Shown piece by piece: positions 39,275 through 48,970 of a stretch of 64,000 bases of DNA (position 1 is its first letter; each line of letters begins with the position of its first letter). The stretch is taken from positions 186,001-250,000 of the forward strand of contig NZ_CADFDU010000006.1 in assembly GCF_902833045.1 (NCBI RefSeq), written 5' to 3'. A program made the position numbers and the translations under genes. This DNA comes from Burkholderia sp. BCC0322. GTDB taxonomy: Bacteria; Pseudomonadota; Gammaproteobacteria; Burkholderiales; Burkholderiaceae. The notes under the pieces were generated by a model. That model searched no databases, was not told the DNA's origin, and was given only the letters and a program-made list of their open reading frames with translations.

Positions 39275-39294
39275 GGCCCGCTGCGGCGCAGCGG
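39275..39294. repeat. 20-base palindromic element, copy 1
   Basis: GGCCCGCTGCGGCGCAGCGG, containing the hairpin CCGCTGC-GGC-GCAGCGG. An identical 20-mer occurs between uraD and alc at 46558-46577. Both are intergenic. Possibly a REP-like element, or a stabilising 3' hairpin of the MFS transcript. Confidence 0.6.
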
Positions 39295-39375
39295 AGCGGC
39301 AAATGAGACCGATCGGCGCGCATGCGCTGCGATTCGGCCCCTAAAAATACAATATCGAGCATATATTCGAAGGGC

Positions 39376-39404
39376 CTGTCATACCCGCGTCACCCTGCTA
39401 GAAT
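39376..39404 (+). promoter_or_regulatory. Probable promoter of the DUF1992-tadA unit
   Basis: CTGTCA at 39376-39381 and TAGAAT at 39399-39404 are separated by 17 bases, 29 bases before the first ATG. Just upstream, 39345-39370 is AT-rich with the near-palindrome AATATCGAGCATATATT. Confidence 0.55.
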
Positions 39405-39433
39405 TCGGCCTGCCGCATTGTTCCGATTGACTG

Positions 39434-40428
<995 letters not shown>

Positions 40429-40539
40429 GCGCGCTCGCCGCGCCCGTCGCTCGGTGCGAGCCGGGCGCGCACGGTTCCGTGAACCGGCGACGGTTCGGAC
40501 CCTCTAAGCAGGTTTGACGACCCGACACCTCTCTTCGCC

Positions 40540-41478
40540 ATGTCCTTCCAGCCCGCCGCGTCCTACACCATCCGCCTGCTTGCGCCATCCGGCTATCCGC
40601 ACGACCCAGACGCAATCAATCGCGCGCTCGAGCGCCTCAGCACCGCGCAGCATCGCATCGAGAACATCGAAGCGACGCAGCGGCGCTTCCAGCGGTTCGG
40701 CGGCACCGACGGCGAGCGGGCAGGCGACCTGAACCGCCTTGCCGATCCCGAGCGGCCGCTGCCGGACATCGCGCTCGCGGTGCGCGGCGGCTACGGCGCC
40801 GCACGCATCCTGCACGGGCTCGACTATCGCGGGCTCGAACGCAGGCTGCGTGACCAGCCGGTCGCGCTCGTCGGCCACAGCGATTTCACGGCGCTCCAGC
40901 TCGCGCTGTACGCGAAGGCGCGCATCAAGACGTTCGGCGGCCCGATGCTGTCCGCCGACTTCGGCGCGGAAACGCCGAGCGATTTCACGATGCAGCACTT
41001 CTGGCAGACGCTGACGCAGTCGAGCACGACGATCGTCGCCGAAGCGCCGCAGGTGCAGAGCGTGAACGTGACGGGCACGCTGTGGGGCGGCAACCTCGCG
41101 ATCCTCACGTCGCTCGTCGGCACGCCGTTCATGCCCGACATCGAAGGCGGCATCCTGTTCATCGAAGACGTCAACGAGCAGCCGTTCCGGATCGAACGGA
41201 TGATCTATCAATTGCACCTGTCGGGGCTGCTCGCGCGCCAGCAGGCGCTCGTGCTCGGCCAGTTCACCGGCGCTCGGCCGTTCGAGTACGACAACGGTTA
41301 TGACATGCAGGCGATGATCGACCAGGTGCGTGCGGTGATCGGGATCCCGGTCGTGACGGGCCTCCAGTTCGGCCACGTGCCCGATCTGTTGACGCTGCCG
41401 TTCGGCGCGCAGGCGCAACTGGTCGCGAACGCGCACGGTTTCCGCCTCACTGTGTCGGACTATCCGCACCTCGGTTGA
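40540..41478 (+). CDS. ldcA: Murein LD-carboxypeptidase
   Basis: Cytoplasmic S66-family serine peptidase that trims tetrapeptide to tripeptide during peptidoglycan recycling. The 312-aa protein shows the Ser-Glu-His triad: Ser114 in GHSDFTALQLA, Glu209 in LFIEDVNEQPFR and His279 in QFGHVPDLLTLPFGA. The N-terminal domain has RLLAPSGYPHDPD and the typical AVRGGYGAARIL loop. It forms its own unit between tadA and a terminator. Family assignment is secure. Confidence 0.95.
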   Translation: MSFQPAASYTIRLLAPSGYPHDPDAINRALERLSTAQHRIENIEATQRRFQRFGGTDGERAGDLNRLADPERPLPDIALAVRGGYGAARILHGLDYRGLERRLRDQPVALVGHSDFTALQLALYAKARIKTFGGPMLSADFGAETPSDFTMQHFWQTLTQSSTTIVAEAPQVQSVNVTGTLWGGNLAILTSLVGTPFMPDIEGGILFIEDVNEQPFRIERMIYQLHLSGLLARQQALVLGQFTGARPFEYDNGYDMQAMIDQVRAVIGIPVVTGLQFGHVPDLLTLPFGAQAQLVANAHGFRLTVSDYPHLG

Positions 41479-41496
41479 TGCGGGCGCAGTCGGTCG

Positions 41497-41523
41497 AAAG
41501 GCGGGTTTCCCGCCTTTTTCTTT
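41497..41523 (+). terminator. ldcA terminator
   Basis: Stem AAAGGCGGG/CCCGCCTTT with a TTT loop and a TTCTTT tail, 18 bases after the ldcA stop. Confidence 0.9.
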
Positions 41524-41594
41524 ACGTAGAAGCGCAACTAACGGTCAAACATTTTCGTCGACGCCAACCGGGTCGGCGCCAGATCTTGCACCAG

Positions 41595-41608
41595 TTTTGT
41601 CAACAAAA
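41595..41608. promoter_or_regulatory. Candidate operator 1 upstream of the purine GntR gene
   Basis: TTTTGT-CA-ACAAAA, a perfect inverted repeat. Its core TTGTCAACAA is the reverse complement of the core of the site at 41739-41750. It lies about 190 bases before the regulator gene. The rest of 41524-41738 shows no gene. Confidence 0.6.
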
Positions 41609-41738
41609 TGGCCTGGAGCGTATACGACGAGAGGCGCCTCCGTCGTACGTCTAAACCTTGTCATGCATGGATTCTGCGCATCGTGCACCGAACGGGGTCG
41701 CATCGATGCACGCCGATTGTGCGCAATGCCGGAAAAGA

Positions 41739-41770
41739 ATTGTTGACAATCTTTATGTCCGCCCTAGGAT
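41739..41770 (+). promoter_or_regulatory. Promoter with overlapping operator for the purine GntR gene
   Basis: A consensus -35 TTGACA (41743-41748) and TAGGAT -10 (41765-41770) have a 16-base spacer, 15 bases before ATG 41786. The -35 box lies inside the perfect inverted repeat ATTGT-TG-ACAAT (41739-41750), so a bound repressor would block polymerase. Likely autoregulation. Confidence 0.72.
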
Positions 41771-41785
41771 GAGGATCATCACACG

Positions 41786-42490
41786 ATGCCGATCATGAAC
41801 GAGCCCGAATCCCACCTGTCCGGTGCCGCCAGTCCCGAAGCGATCGCCGAGCGGATCCGCACGGCGATCCTCGAGCATCGGCTCGCGCCCGGCGCGAAGC
41901 TGACGGAGGCGCAGCTCTGCGACGTATTCAACGTGAAGCGCGGGACGATCCGCCAGGCGCTCGCGCAGCTCGCGACCGACAAGCTGGTCGATCTCGAGCC
42001 GAACCGCGGCGCGTTCGTTGCGAGCCCGACGCTGCAGGACGTGCACGAGGTGTTCGAGATGCGCCGGATCATCGAGCTCGCCGTGGTCGAGCGGCTGGCG
42101 ACCGGGCCCGGCGCGAAGCGGCTGAAGGGCGTCGCCTCGTTGATCGAGAAGGAACGCAAGGCGTTCGAGCGGCACGACTTCGCGGCCTGGATCCGCCTGT
42201 CGGGCGAATTCCATACGGCGCTCGCCACGCTGATGGGCAATGCGACGCTCAGCGAGTGCCTCGAAGGGCTCGTCGCACGCTCGACGCTGATGTCGGCGCT
42301 GTACGAATCGCACGGGCGCAGCCCGTGCTCGTGCGACGACCACGACGAGATCCTCGCCGCGCTGGAGACGGGCGATCCGAAGCGGGCGGTGACGCTGATG
42401 GCGCACCACCTGCAGCATGTCGAACTGAAGATGCTGGACCGGCCCGCGCAAGGGCAGGTCGATTTGCGCGAAGTGTTCGGCGGCGCCTGA
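41786..42490 (+). CDS. GntR-family regulator (FCD type), probable purine catabolism regulator
   Basis: Regulator of 234 aa. A winged helix at residues 15-75 (ASPEAIAERIRTAILEHRLA, then AQLCDVFNVKRGTIRQALAQL) is followed by an FCD ligand-binding domain with the metal-type His residues (SGEFHTALATL and CDDHDEILAALETG). ATG 41795 is an alternative start. It is the first gene of the plus-strand allantoin block, with paired inverted repeats upstream. The ligand is plausibly allantoin, allantoate or a ureide; that is inference from position. Confidence 0.9.
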   Translation: MPIMNEPESHLSGAASPEAIAERIRTAILEHRLAPGAKLTEAQLCDVFNVKRGTIRQALAQLATDKLVDLEPNRGAFVASPTLQDVHEVFEMRRIIELAVVERLATGPGAKRLKGVASLIEKERKAFERHDFAAWIRLSGEFHTALATLMGNATLSECLEGLVARSTLMSALYESHGRSPCSCDDHDEILAALETGDPKRAVTLMAHHLQHVELKMLDRPAQGQVDLREVFGGA

Positions 42491-42537
42491 GCGGCGACGC
42501 GAACCCGGCCGCGCGCCACAAGAACGAGCGAAATGCA

Positions 42538-42561
42538 GGCCCGCGGTGTTTGCCGCGGGCC
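42538..42561 (+). promoter_or_regulatory. Perfect hairpin between the GntR and permease genes
   Basis: GGCCCGCGG-TGTTTG-CCGCGGGCC, a 9-bp stem with a 6-base loop and no T-run. It sits in the 150-base gap between regulator and permease. It may limit read-through or act as an mRNA processing barrier. Confidence 0.5.
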
Positions 42562-42640
42562 GCTGGTCCGACTCCGGGCGTCGATCCGGAGCGATTTCGA
42601 TGACGGTGGAGCGGCCGCCCGGCCGCGTCAAGGAGAAGTC

Positions 42641-44125
42641 ATGGCTCAGTTCAGTGTGGCGCACGACAGCGCCTATCCGGCGGAAGAAGGCAGCGAGGGC
42701 GGCGACCCGGCACTGCCGAATGGTTACAGCGAACGTTTGTACAACGAAGATTTGGCACCCCTGAAAAATCAGACATGGGGTTCGTACAACATCTTCGCGT
42801 TCTGGATGTCGGACGTGCACAGCGTCGGCGGCTACGTGTTCGCGGGCAGCCTGTTCGCGCTCGGGCTGACGAGCTGGCAGGTGCTGATCGCGCTGATCGC
42901 CGGGATCGGCATCGTCAACCTGCTGTGCAACCTGATCGCGCGGCCGAGCCAGCAGATCGGCGTGCCGTATCCGGTCGCGTGCCGGGCGACGTTCGGCGTG
43001 CTCGGCGCGAACGTGCCGGCCGTGATCCGCGGGTTGATCGCGATCGCGTGGTACGGCATCCAGACCTATCTCGCATCGAGTGCGCTCGTGATCGTCGTGC
43101 TGAAATTCTTCCCGCAATGGCTGCCGTACGCGGACGTGCATCGCCACGGCTTCCTCGGGCTCTCGGCGGTCGGCTGGGCCGGCTTCATGCTGCTGTGGGT
43201 GCTCCAGGCGTTCGTGTTCTGGAACGGGATGGAGACGATCAAGAAGTTCATCGACTTCGCGGGGCCGGCCGTCTACGTCGTGATGTTCATGCTCGCGGGC
43301 TACATGGTGTGGCGCGCAGGCTGGCGCAACATCGGCATCAACCTCGGCGGCGTGAAGTACCACGGCGCGGAAGTGATTCCGGTGATGATCACGGCTGTGT
43401 CGCTCGTCGTGTCGTACTTCTCCGGGCCGATGCTGAACTTCGGTGATTTCTCGCGCTACTGCCGCTCGTTCGGCGAAGTGAAGCGCGGCAATTTCTGGGG
43501 GCTGCCGGTCAACTTCCTCGCGTTCTCGCTCGTCACGGTGATCACGACGGCCGCGACGCTGCCGGTGTTCGGCGAACTCATCACCGATCCCGTCGAGACG
43601 GTCGGCCGCATCGACCATCCGACCGCGGTGATCCTCGGTGCGCTGACGTTTACGATCGCGACGATCGGCATCAACATCGTCGCGAACTTCGTGTCCCCCG
43701 CGTTCGACTTCTCGAACGTCGCGCCGCGGCTGATCAGCTGGCGCGCGGGCGGGATGCTCGCGGCCGTCGCGTCGATCTTCATCACGCCGTGGAACCTGTT
43801 CAACAACCCGGCCGTGATCCACTACACGCTCGACGTGCTCGGCGCGTTCATCGGCCCGCTGTACGGTGTGCTGATCGCCGACTTCTACCTCGTCAAGCGC
43901 GGCCGGCTCGTGCGCGACGACCTGTACACGATGTCGGAAGGCGGCGCGTACTGGTACACGGGCGGTGTGAACCGCCGCGCGCTTGCCGCGCTGTTGCCGG
44001 CCGCGGTGATCGCGGTCGTCTGCGTGATGGTGCCGGGCTGGCAGGGCGTCGCGAACTTCTCGTGGTTCATTGGCGCGGGGCTCGGCTTCGTGTTTTACCG
44101 GCTGCTCGTGAGCGCGAACGCCTGA
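42641..44125 (+). CDS. NCS1-family purine/allantoin permease
   Basis: Nucleobase:cation symporter of 494 aa from ATG 42641, with AAGGAG 8 bases upstream. NCS1 hallmarks are NGYSERLYNEDLAPLKNQTW and then NIFAFWMSDVHSVGGYVFAG. About twelve hydrophobic segments end in the GLGFVFYRLLVSANA tail. The conserved FSRYCRSFGEVKRGNFWGLP block is intact. In this cluster allantoin, uracil or a hydantoin are the likely substrates, with allantoin favoured by the neighbours. Translation follows a long untranslated gap with a hairpin. Confidence 0.9.
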   Translation: MAQFSVAHDSAYPAEEGSEGGDPALPNGYSERLYNEDLAPLKNQTWGSYNIFAFWMSDVHSVGGYVFAGSLFALGLTSWQVLIALIAGIGIVNLLCNLIARPSQQIGVPYPVACRATFGVLGANVPAVIRGLIAIAWYGIQTYLASSALVIVVLKFFPQWLPYADVHRHGFLGLSAVGWAGFMLLWVLQAFVFWNGMETIKKFIDFAGPAVYVVMFMLAGYMVWRAGWRNIGINLGGVKYHGAEVIPVMITAVSLVVSYFSGPMLNFGDFSRYCRSFGEVKRGNFWGLPVNFLAFSLVTVITTAATLPVFGELITDPVETVGRIDHPTAVILGALTFTIATIGINIVANFVSPAFDFSNVAPRLISWRAGGMLAAVASIFITPWNLFNNPAVIHYTLDVLGAFIGPLYGVLIADFYLVKRGRLVRDDLYTMSEGGAYWYTGGVNRRALAALLPAAVIAVVCVMVPGWQGVANFSWFIGAGLGFVFYRLLVSANA

Positions 44126-44135
44126 GGAGGGTGCG

Positions 44136-44927
44136 ATGAAGATCAGACTGATCAATCCGAATACGACCCAGCGGATGACCGACGCGATGGGCCGCTGCGC
44201 GCGCGAGGTCGCGGCCGCCGGCACGGAGATCGTCGCGGTGAGTCCGCCGATGGGGCCGCCATCGATCGAAGGGTATTACGACGAGGCGCTCGCGACGCCG
44301 GGGCTGCTCGCCGAGATCGCGCAGGGCGAGCGCGACGGCTGTGACGCGTACGTCATCGCGTGTTTCGGCGATCCCGGCCTCTACGCGGCGCGCGAGCTGG
44401 CACGCGGGCCGGTGATCGGCATTGCCGAGGCCGCGATGCATGCGGCGAGCGTGCTCGCGCCGGGCTTTTCGGTCGTCACGACGCTCGCGCGTACCTGCGG
44501 GATGGCATGGCATCTCGCCGAGCGCTACGGGATGAAGCGGTTCTGCCGCAACGTGCGCGCGACCGACGTGGCCGTGCTCGAACTCGACCGGCCGGGCTCG
44601 GCCGCGCGCCGGATCATCGTCGACGAATGTCGGCGCGCACTCGACGAGGACGGCGCCGACGCGATCGTGCTCGGCTGCGCGGGGATGGCCGAGTTCGCGC
44701 ACGAGATCGAGCAGCAGATCGGCGCGCCGGTGGTCGAGGGCGTCACCGCGGCCGTCAAGTGGGCCGAGGCGCTCGTCGCGCTGCGCCTCGCGACCGCGAA
44801 GCGCGGCGATTACGCGCGGCCGCTGCCGAAGCGCTACGACGGCGCGTTCGCCCGCTTCAGCCCGCCGGACGGGGATGCGGCCGAACCGGTCCCGAATTTG
44901 CCGCAACCGCACATACACACCGTCTGA
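44136..44927 (+). CDS. Asp/Glu/hydantoin racemase, probable allantoin racemase
   Basis: Cofactor-independent racemase of 263 aa. It has the family start KIRLINPNTTQRMTDAMG, the first catalytic Cys in YVIACFGDPGLYAARE and the second in VLGCAGMAEFAHE. The allantoin racemase of the Klebsiella hpx cluster belongs to this group. Here it would interconvert allantoin enantiomers so that the stereospecific PuuE can use both. GGAGG precedes ATG 44136, 10 bases after the permease stop. A hydantoin substrate is an alternative. Confidence 0.85.
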   Translation: MKIRLINPNTTQRMTDAMGRCAREVAAAGTEIVAVSPPMGPPSIEGYYDEALATPGLLAEIAQGERDGCDAYVIACFGDPGLYAARELARGPVIGIAEAAMHAASVLAPGFSVVTTLARTCGMAWHLAERYGMKRFCRNVRATDVAVLELDRPGSAARRIIVDECRRALDEDGADAIVLGCAGMAEFAHEIEQQIGAPVVEGVTAAVKWAEALVALRLATAKRGDYARPLPKRYDGAFARFSPPDGDAAEPVPNLPQPHIHTV

Positions 44928-45074
44928 CACGCACTATCTGCGCCGCTGTATGGGCGCATATGGGCGTTTTCGCTACACTGGGTCGTCATCGCATCGGCTT
45001 GCGCAGCCGGCCTCCGGCACCTGCGCAGTCGATGCGAACCCATTATTTCAGCGAGCTTTCGCCGCATTCGAACC

Positions 45075-46028
45075 ATGTCACTCGATCCCAACTATCCTCG
45101 CGACCTGATCGGCTACGGCCGCCATCCCGTTCAGGCGAACTGGCCGGGGCGCGCCCGCATCGCCGTGCAATTCGTGCTGAACTACGAGGAGGGCGGCGAG
45201 AACTGCGTGCTGCACGGCGATCCGGGCTCCGAGCAGTTCCTGTCGGAAATCGTCGGCGCGGCCGCGTATCCCGACCGCCACATGAGCATGGAGTCGATCT
45301 ACGAATATGGTTCGCGGGCCGGCGTCTGGCGCATCCTGCGCGAATTCGAGAAGCGCGGGATGCCGCTGACGGTATTCGGCGTCGGCATGGCGATCGAACG
45401 CCACCCGGAACTCGCGCGCGCATTCGTCGAACTGGGTCATGAAATCGCGTGCCACGGCTGGCGCTGGATTCACTACCAGAGCATGACGCCGGAACTCGAG
45501 GCCGAGCACATGCGCCTCGGGATGGAAGCGATCGAGCGCGTGACGGGCGAGCGCCCGCTCGGCTGGTACACCGGCCGCGACAGCCCCAATACGCACCGCC
45601 TCGTCGCGGAATACGGCGGCTTCCTGTACGACTCCGACAACTACGGCGACGACCTGCCGTTCTGGATGGACGTCGACGTGTCGGGCGGCAAGAAGTTGCC
45701 GCAGCTGATCGTGCCGTACACGCTCGACACGAACGACATGCGCTTCGCGACGCCGCAGGGCTTCAACACCGGCGATCACTTCTTCGACTACCTGCGCGAC
45801 GCATTCGACGTGCTGTACGCGGAGGGCGACGAAGCGCCGAAGATGCTGTCGATCGGCATGCACTGCCGGTTGCTCGGCCGGCCGGGCCGGTTCCGCGGGC
45901 TGCAGCGTTTCCTCGATCACATCGAGAAGCACGATCGCGTATGGGTGACGCGGCGTGTCGATATCGCGCGTCACTGGCGTGAACATCATCCGTATCAGCC
46001 CAATCATCGAAACGAAGGGAAAGCATGA
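45075..46028 (+). CDS. puuE: Allantoinase PuuE (polysaccharide deacetylase type)
   Basis: Hydrolyses allantoin to allantoate using a carbohydrate-esterase fold rather than the classical amidohydrolase. The 317-aa product begins MSLDPNYPRDLIGYGRHPVQ. It carries the PuuE blocks IAVQFVLNYEEGGENCVLHG and EIACHGWRWIHYQSM, then ERPLGWYTGRDSPNTHRLV. It precedes uraD with a 4-base ATGA overlap. The 147 bases upstream contain tandem TATGGGCG motifs (44949-44968) but no clear promoter. Confidence 0.94.
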   Translation: MSLDPNYPRDLIGYGRHPVQANWPGRARIAVQFVLNYEEGGENCVLHGDPGSEQFLSEIVGAAAYPDRHMSMESIYEYGSRAGVWRILREFEKRGMPLTVFGVGMAIERHPELARAFVELGHEIACHGWRWIHYQSMTPELEAEHMRLGMEAIERVTGERPLGWYTGRDSPNTHRLVAEYGGFLYDSDNYGDDLPFWMDVDVSGGKKLPQLIVPYTLDTNDMRFATPQGFNTGDHFFDYLRDAFDVLYAEGDEAPKMLSIGMHCRLLGRPGRFRGLQRFLDHIEKHDRVWVTRRVDIARHWREHHPYQPNHRNEGKA

Positions 46029-46546
46029 AGGCGATGCGCTACACGTTGGAACAACTGAACACGATGGCGCCGAGCGCATTTGTCGCGGCGTTGTCGGGGA
46101 TTTTCGAACATTCGCCGTGGGTGGCCGAAGTCGCCGCGGCCGAGCGACCGTTCGCGAGCATCGACGCGCTGCACGAGACGATGTCGGGTGCGGTGGAAAC
46201 GAGCGGCGAAGCCCGCCAGCTCGCGCTGATCAATGCTCACCCGGAGCTGGCCGGCAAGGCTGCCGTGCGTGGCGAGCTGACCGCCGAGTCGACGCGCGAG
46301 CAGAGCGGCGCGGGCCTCGACCAGTGCACGCAGGAAGAGTTCGACAAGCTGCTGACGCTGAACCGCACGTATCGCGAGAAGTTCGGCTTTCCGTTCATCC
46401 TCGCGGTGCGCGGCTATGACCGGCACGGCATCATCGCGAACTTCGAATCGCGCGTGAATCATTCGCGCACCGAGGAACTGCGCGCGAGCCTCGACCAGAT
46501 CTACCGGATCGCGCGCTTTCGCCTCGACGACCTGATCGACGCCTGA
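46025..46546 (+). CDS. uraD: OHCU decarboxylase
   Basis: 2-oxo-4-hydroxy-4-carboxy-5-ureidoimidazoline decarboxylase, which yields (S)-allantoin after UraH action. The 173-aa helical protein has [20 protein letters not shown] and then [20 protein letters not shown] with the catalytic His. [20 protein letters not shown] and [15 protein letters not shown] follow. It overlaps puuE by 4 bases. It completes the urate branch together with puuD and uraH encoded on the opposite strand further along. Confidence 0.95.
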   Translation: MKAMRYTLEQLNTMAPSAFVAALSGIFEHSPWVAEVAAAERPFASIDALHETMSGAVETSGEARQLALINAHPELAGKAAVRGELTAESTREQSGAGLDQCTQEEFDKLLTLNRTYREKFGFPFILAVRGYDRHGIIANFESRVNHSRTEELRASLDQIYRIARFRLDDLIDA

Positions 46547-46557
46547 CATCGCAGCAG

Positions 46558-46577
46558 GGCCCGCTGCGGCGCAGCGG
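46558..46577. repeat. 20-base palindromic element, copy 2
   Basis: Identical to 39275-39294 (GGCCCGCTGCGGCGCAGCGG) and able to form the hairpin CCGCTGC-GGC-GCAGCGG. It lies in the 62-base gap between uraD and alc. Confidence 0.6.
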
Positions 46578-46608
46578 CCTGATCGCATCACTGAAACAAG
46601 GAAACATC

Positions 46609-47622
46609 ATGGCTGTTCCGCTTCTCGATCCCAACGCACCCGACTTCACGCGGCGCTACGTGAACCTTGCCGACCCGCGTCTCGGCGCGCAGGCGCTCGA
46701 AGCCAGCGACGATTTCTTCGCGCCGAAGGACCGGATGCTGAACCCCGAGCCGGCCGTCTTCATCCCCGGCAAGTACGACGACCACGGCAAGTGGATGGAC
46801 GGCTGGGAAACGCGCCGCAAGCGCACGACGGGCTACGACTGGTGCATCGTCAAGCTCGCGCGCCCGGGCGTGATCAAGGGCTTCGACATCGATACGAGCC
46901 ACTTCACCGGCAACTTTCCGCCGGCCGCGTCGATCGAGGCCGCGTTCGTGGCCGACGGCGCGCCGACGCATGCGACCGAGTGGGTCGAGATCGTGCCGTC
47001 GACGACGTTGCAGGGCAACAGCCATCATTACGTCGAAGCGAGCGATGCGCGAGCGTTCACGCACCTGCGCGTGAACATCTATCCGGATGGCGGCATCGCA
47101 CGCCTGCGCGTGTACGGCCAGCCGCAGCTCGACTGGGCCGGCGCGAGCGCGACCGAGCAGTTCGATCTCGCGGCGATGGAAAACGGTGGTTACGTGGTGG
47201 CCGCGAACAACCAGCATTTCGGCGTCGCGTCGAACCTGCTGCTGCCGGGCCGCGGCGTGAACATGGGCGACGGCTGGGAAACCCGCCGCCGCCGCGAACC
47301 GGGCAACGACTGGGCGATCATTGCGCTCGCGCAGCCGGGCGTGATCCGCAAGATCGAAGTCGATACCGCGTTCTTCAAGGGCAACTACCCGGACCGCTGC
47401 TCGATCCAGGCCGCCTACGTGTCGGGCGGCACCGACAGCTCGCTGATCACGCAGTCGATGTTCTGGCCCGTGCTGCTCGGCGAACAGAAGCTGCAGATGG
47501 ACAAGCAGCACTTCTTCGAACAGGACATCGCGTCGCTCGGCCCCGTCACGCACGTGCGGCTGAACATCATTCCGGACGGCGGCGTGTCGCGGTTGCGTCT
47601 GTGGGGGACGCTCGACAAATGA
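46609..47622 (+). CDS. alc: Allantoicase
   Basis: Hydrolyses allantoate to ureidoglycolate and urea. The 337-aa protein is two similar jelly-roll halves, each with the motif DGWETRRKR or DGWETRRRR. The first half is near residues 64-72 ([20 protein letters not shown]) and the second near 221-229. Further pairs are [17 protein letters not shown] and [18 protein letters not shown]. The stop overlaps allA (ATGA). Full length and intact. Confidence 0.96.
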   Translation: MAVPLLDPNAPDFTRRYVNLADPRLGAQALEASDDFFAPKDRMLNPEPAVFIPGKYDDHGKWMDGWETRRKRTTGYDWCIVKLARPGVIKGFDIDTSHFTGNFPPAASIEAAFVADGAPTHATEWVEIVPSTTLQGNSHHYVEASDARAFTHLRVNIYPDGGIARLRVYGQPQLDWAGASATEQFDLAAMENGGYVVAANNQHFGVASNLLLPGRGVNMGDGWETRRRREPGNDWAIIALAQPGVIRKIEVDTAFFKGNYPDRCSIQAAYVSGGTDSSLITQSMFWPVLLGEQKLQMDKQHFFEQDIASLGPVTHVRLNIIPDGGVSRLRLWGTLDK

Positions 47623-48131
47623 AGACGCTTGTTATCGAACCGCTGACCAAGGACGCGTTCGCGCCGTTCGGCGACGTGATCGAAACGGAAGGGGCGAAGC
47701 AGATCCCGATCAACCTCGGCACCACGATCCGCTTTCACGATCTCGCGAAAGTCGACGTGACCGATGAAGGCGGCCGCACGCTCGTCAACCTGTTCCGCGG
47801 CCAGCCGCGCACGCTGCCGTTCGAAGTGAAGATGCTGGAGCGGCACCCGCTCGGCAGCCAGGCCTTCGTGCCGCTGAACGACCAGCCGTATCTCGTCGTC
47901 GTGGCGCCCGCGGGCGATCTCGATCCGGCGAAGATCCGCGCGTTCGTGACGAGCGGGTGGCAGGGCGTCAACTACGCGAAGGGCGTGTGGCATCACCCGT
48001 TGATTGCGCTGGGCGGCGTCAGCGATTTCATCGTCGTCGATCGCGGCGGCGACGGCCTGAACCTGAATGAGCAGGACTTGCAGGAATCGCTGTGGCTCAC
48101 TGACGAGGCGCTGCACGCGCTGACGGCCTGA
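47619..48131 (+). CDS. allA: Ureidoglycolate lyase
   Basis: Cupin enzyme splitting ureidoglycolate into glyoxylate and urea, the last step of the block. The 170-aa product opens [20 protein letters not shown] and has [20 protein letters not shown]. The metal-site region [20 protein letters not shown] is intact. Overlap with alc couples translation. A terminator follows 32 bases after the stop. Confidence 0.95.
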   Translation: MKTLVIEPLTKDAFAPFGDVIETEGAKQIPINLGTTIRFHDLAKVDVTDEGGRTLVNLFRGQPRTLPFEVKMLERHPLGSQAFVPLNDQPYLVVVAPAGDLDPAKIRAFVTSGWQGVNYAKGVWHHPLIALGGVSDFIVVDRGGDGLNLNEQDLQESLWLTDEALHALTA

Positions 48132-48163
48132 GTCACCGGCGTTTCCGCCGTCATCCGATGAAA

Positions 48164-48190
48164 CCCGCGCTTCACGTGCGGGGTTTTTTT
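48164..48190 (+). terminator. Terminator of the allantoin operon
   Basis: Stem CCCGCGC/GTGCGGG with a TTCAC loop, followed by GTTTTTTT. It ends the plus-strand run that began with the permease. Confidence 0.85.
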
Positions 48191-48254
48191 ATGCGCGGCC
48201 GATTCGGCGAGGTTCAGGTCGCCGCGTTGTTACGCGTGTCGCGCGACCTGCCGA

Positions 48255-48387
48255 CGCTGCGACGCCGGTTCGCAAGCGGCGCGCGGCGAGTATCACGTCG
48301 TGTATCCGGCGCGCACGCAGGACGATTCGCTTACCGCGCGCATTGCGCGACTGGCTCGCGGACGAAGTCGCGACGCTGCACGCGTAG
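48255..48387 (+). pseudogene. Decayed 3' end of a LysR-type regulator gene
   Basis: Three short pieces in different frames match the C-terminal end of GcvA-like LysR regulators. They are LRRRFASGA (about 48255-48281), then EYHVVYPARTQDD with a trailing SLTARI (48288-48344), then RDWLADEVATLHA plus stop TAG (48346-48387). Each would be contiguous in an intact gene; here they are separated by frameshifts. The rest of the gene is absent. It lies between the allA terminator and the ACT-domain gene. Function is lost. Confidence 0.6.
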
Positions 48388-48459
48388 CGGTGGTGCCTGC
48401 GCATGCTATCGTACCCGCATCTTCACCGCACGATGCCCGATTCCGGGCGTGTTCCTTCG

Positions 48460-48870
48460 ATGAGCCAACCTGAAAACGACCTCGCGATCCTGCTGAGCAC
48501 GATGCGGCCCGAACTGCATCAGGGTGCGTTCGCATTCGTCTCGCTGCCGACCGGCGCAGGCGTATCGTTATCCGAAGTGATTGCGACGTTCCGCGAAGCG
48601 GAAGGGCTGACGGTCGTCGTGGACGAGCAGACAGCCGCGCGTCACGGCTGGCGCGTGCTGTTCCGTGCGGCCTGGATCACGCTGACCGTGCATTCCGACC
48701 TTGCAGCTGTCGGCTTCACGGCGGCGTTCGCACGAGCACTCGGTGCGGCCGGCATCAGCTGCAATGTGATGGCGGCTGCCTGCCACGATCACATCTTCGT
48801 GCCGTTCGACGACGGCCCGCGCGCGCTCGATGCGCTCGTCGCGCTTCAGCGCGACGCGATGCGCGGCTGA
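48460..48870 (+). CDS. ACT-domain protein (small, CASTOR-like family)
   Basis: Protein of 136 aa from ATG 48460 (MSQPENDLAILLSTMRPELH); ATG 48433 and an open frame to 48403 are possible longer starts, and none has a strong ribosome binding site. It contains two ACT-like halves: HQGAFAFVSLPTGAGVSLSE and then AWITLTVHSDLAAVGFTAAF, followed by ALGAAGISCNVMAAACHDHI. Related small proteins bind amino acids or act as allosteric sensors, but the role here is unknown. It is convergent with puuD. Confidence 0.8.
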   Translation: MSQPENDLAILLSTMRPELHQGAFAFVSLPTGAGVSLSEVIATFREAEGLTVVVDEQTAARHGWRVLFRAAWITLTVHSDLAAVGFTAAFARALGAAGISCNVMAAACHDHIFVPFDDGPRALDALVALQRDAMRG

Positions 48871-48895
48871 CGCGCGAAGGGCTTCCGGGACACGC

Positions 48896-48924
48896 AAAAA
48901 AGAACGGGCCCGTCACCGGGCCCG
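48896..48924 (-). terminator. puuD terminator
   Basis: Perfect stem CGGGCCCG/CGGGCCCG with a TCAC loop (48905-48924), followed on the minus strand by TTCTTTTTT. It ends the puuD transcript. Confidence 0.85.
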
Positions 48925-48970
48925 CGAACGGAGAGGATGGCGCCGGAAACGACCCACGGCGCACGGCGGC

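Noticed and set aside
44949..44968. Tandem TATGGGCG motifs before puuE as a regulator site
   Set aside because: Only two short imperfect copies; could be chance. Mentioned in the puuE entry only.
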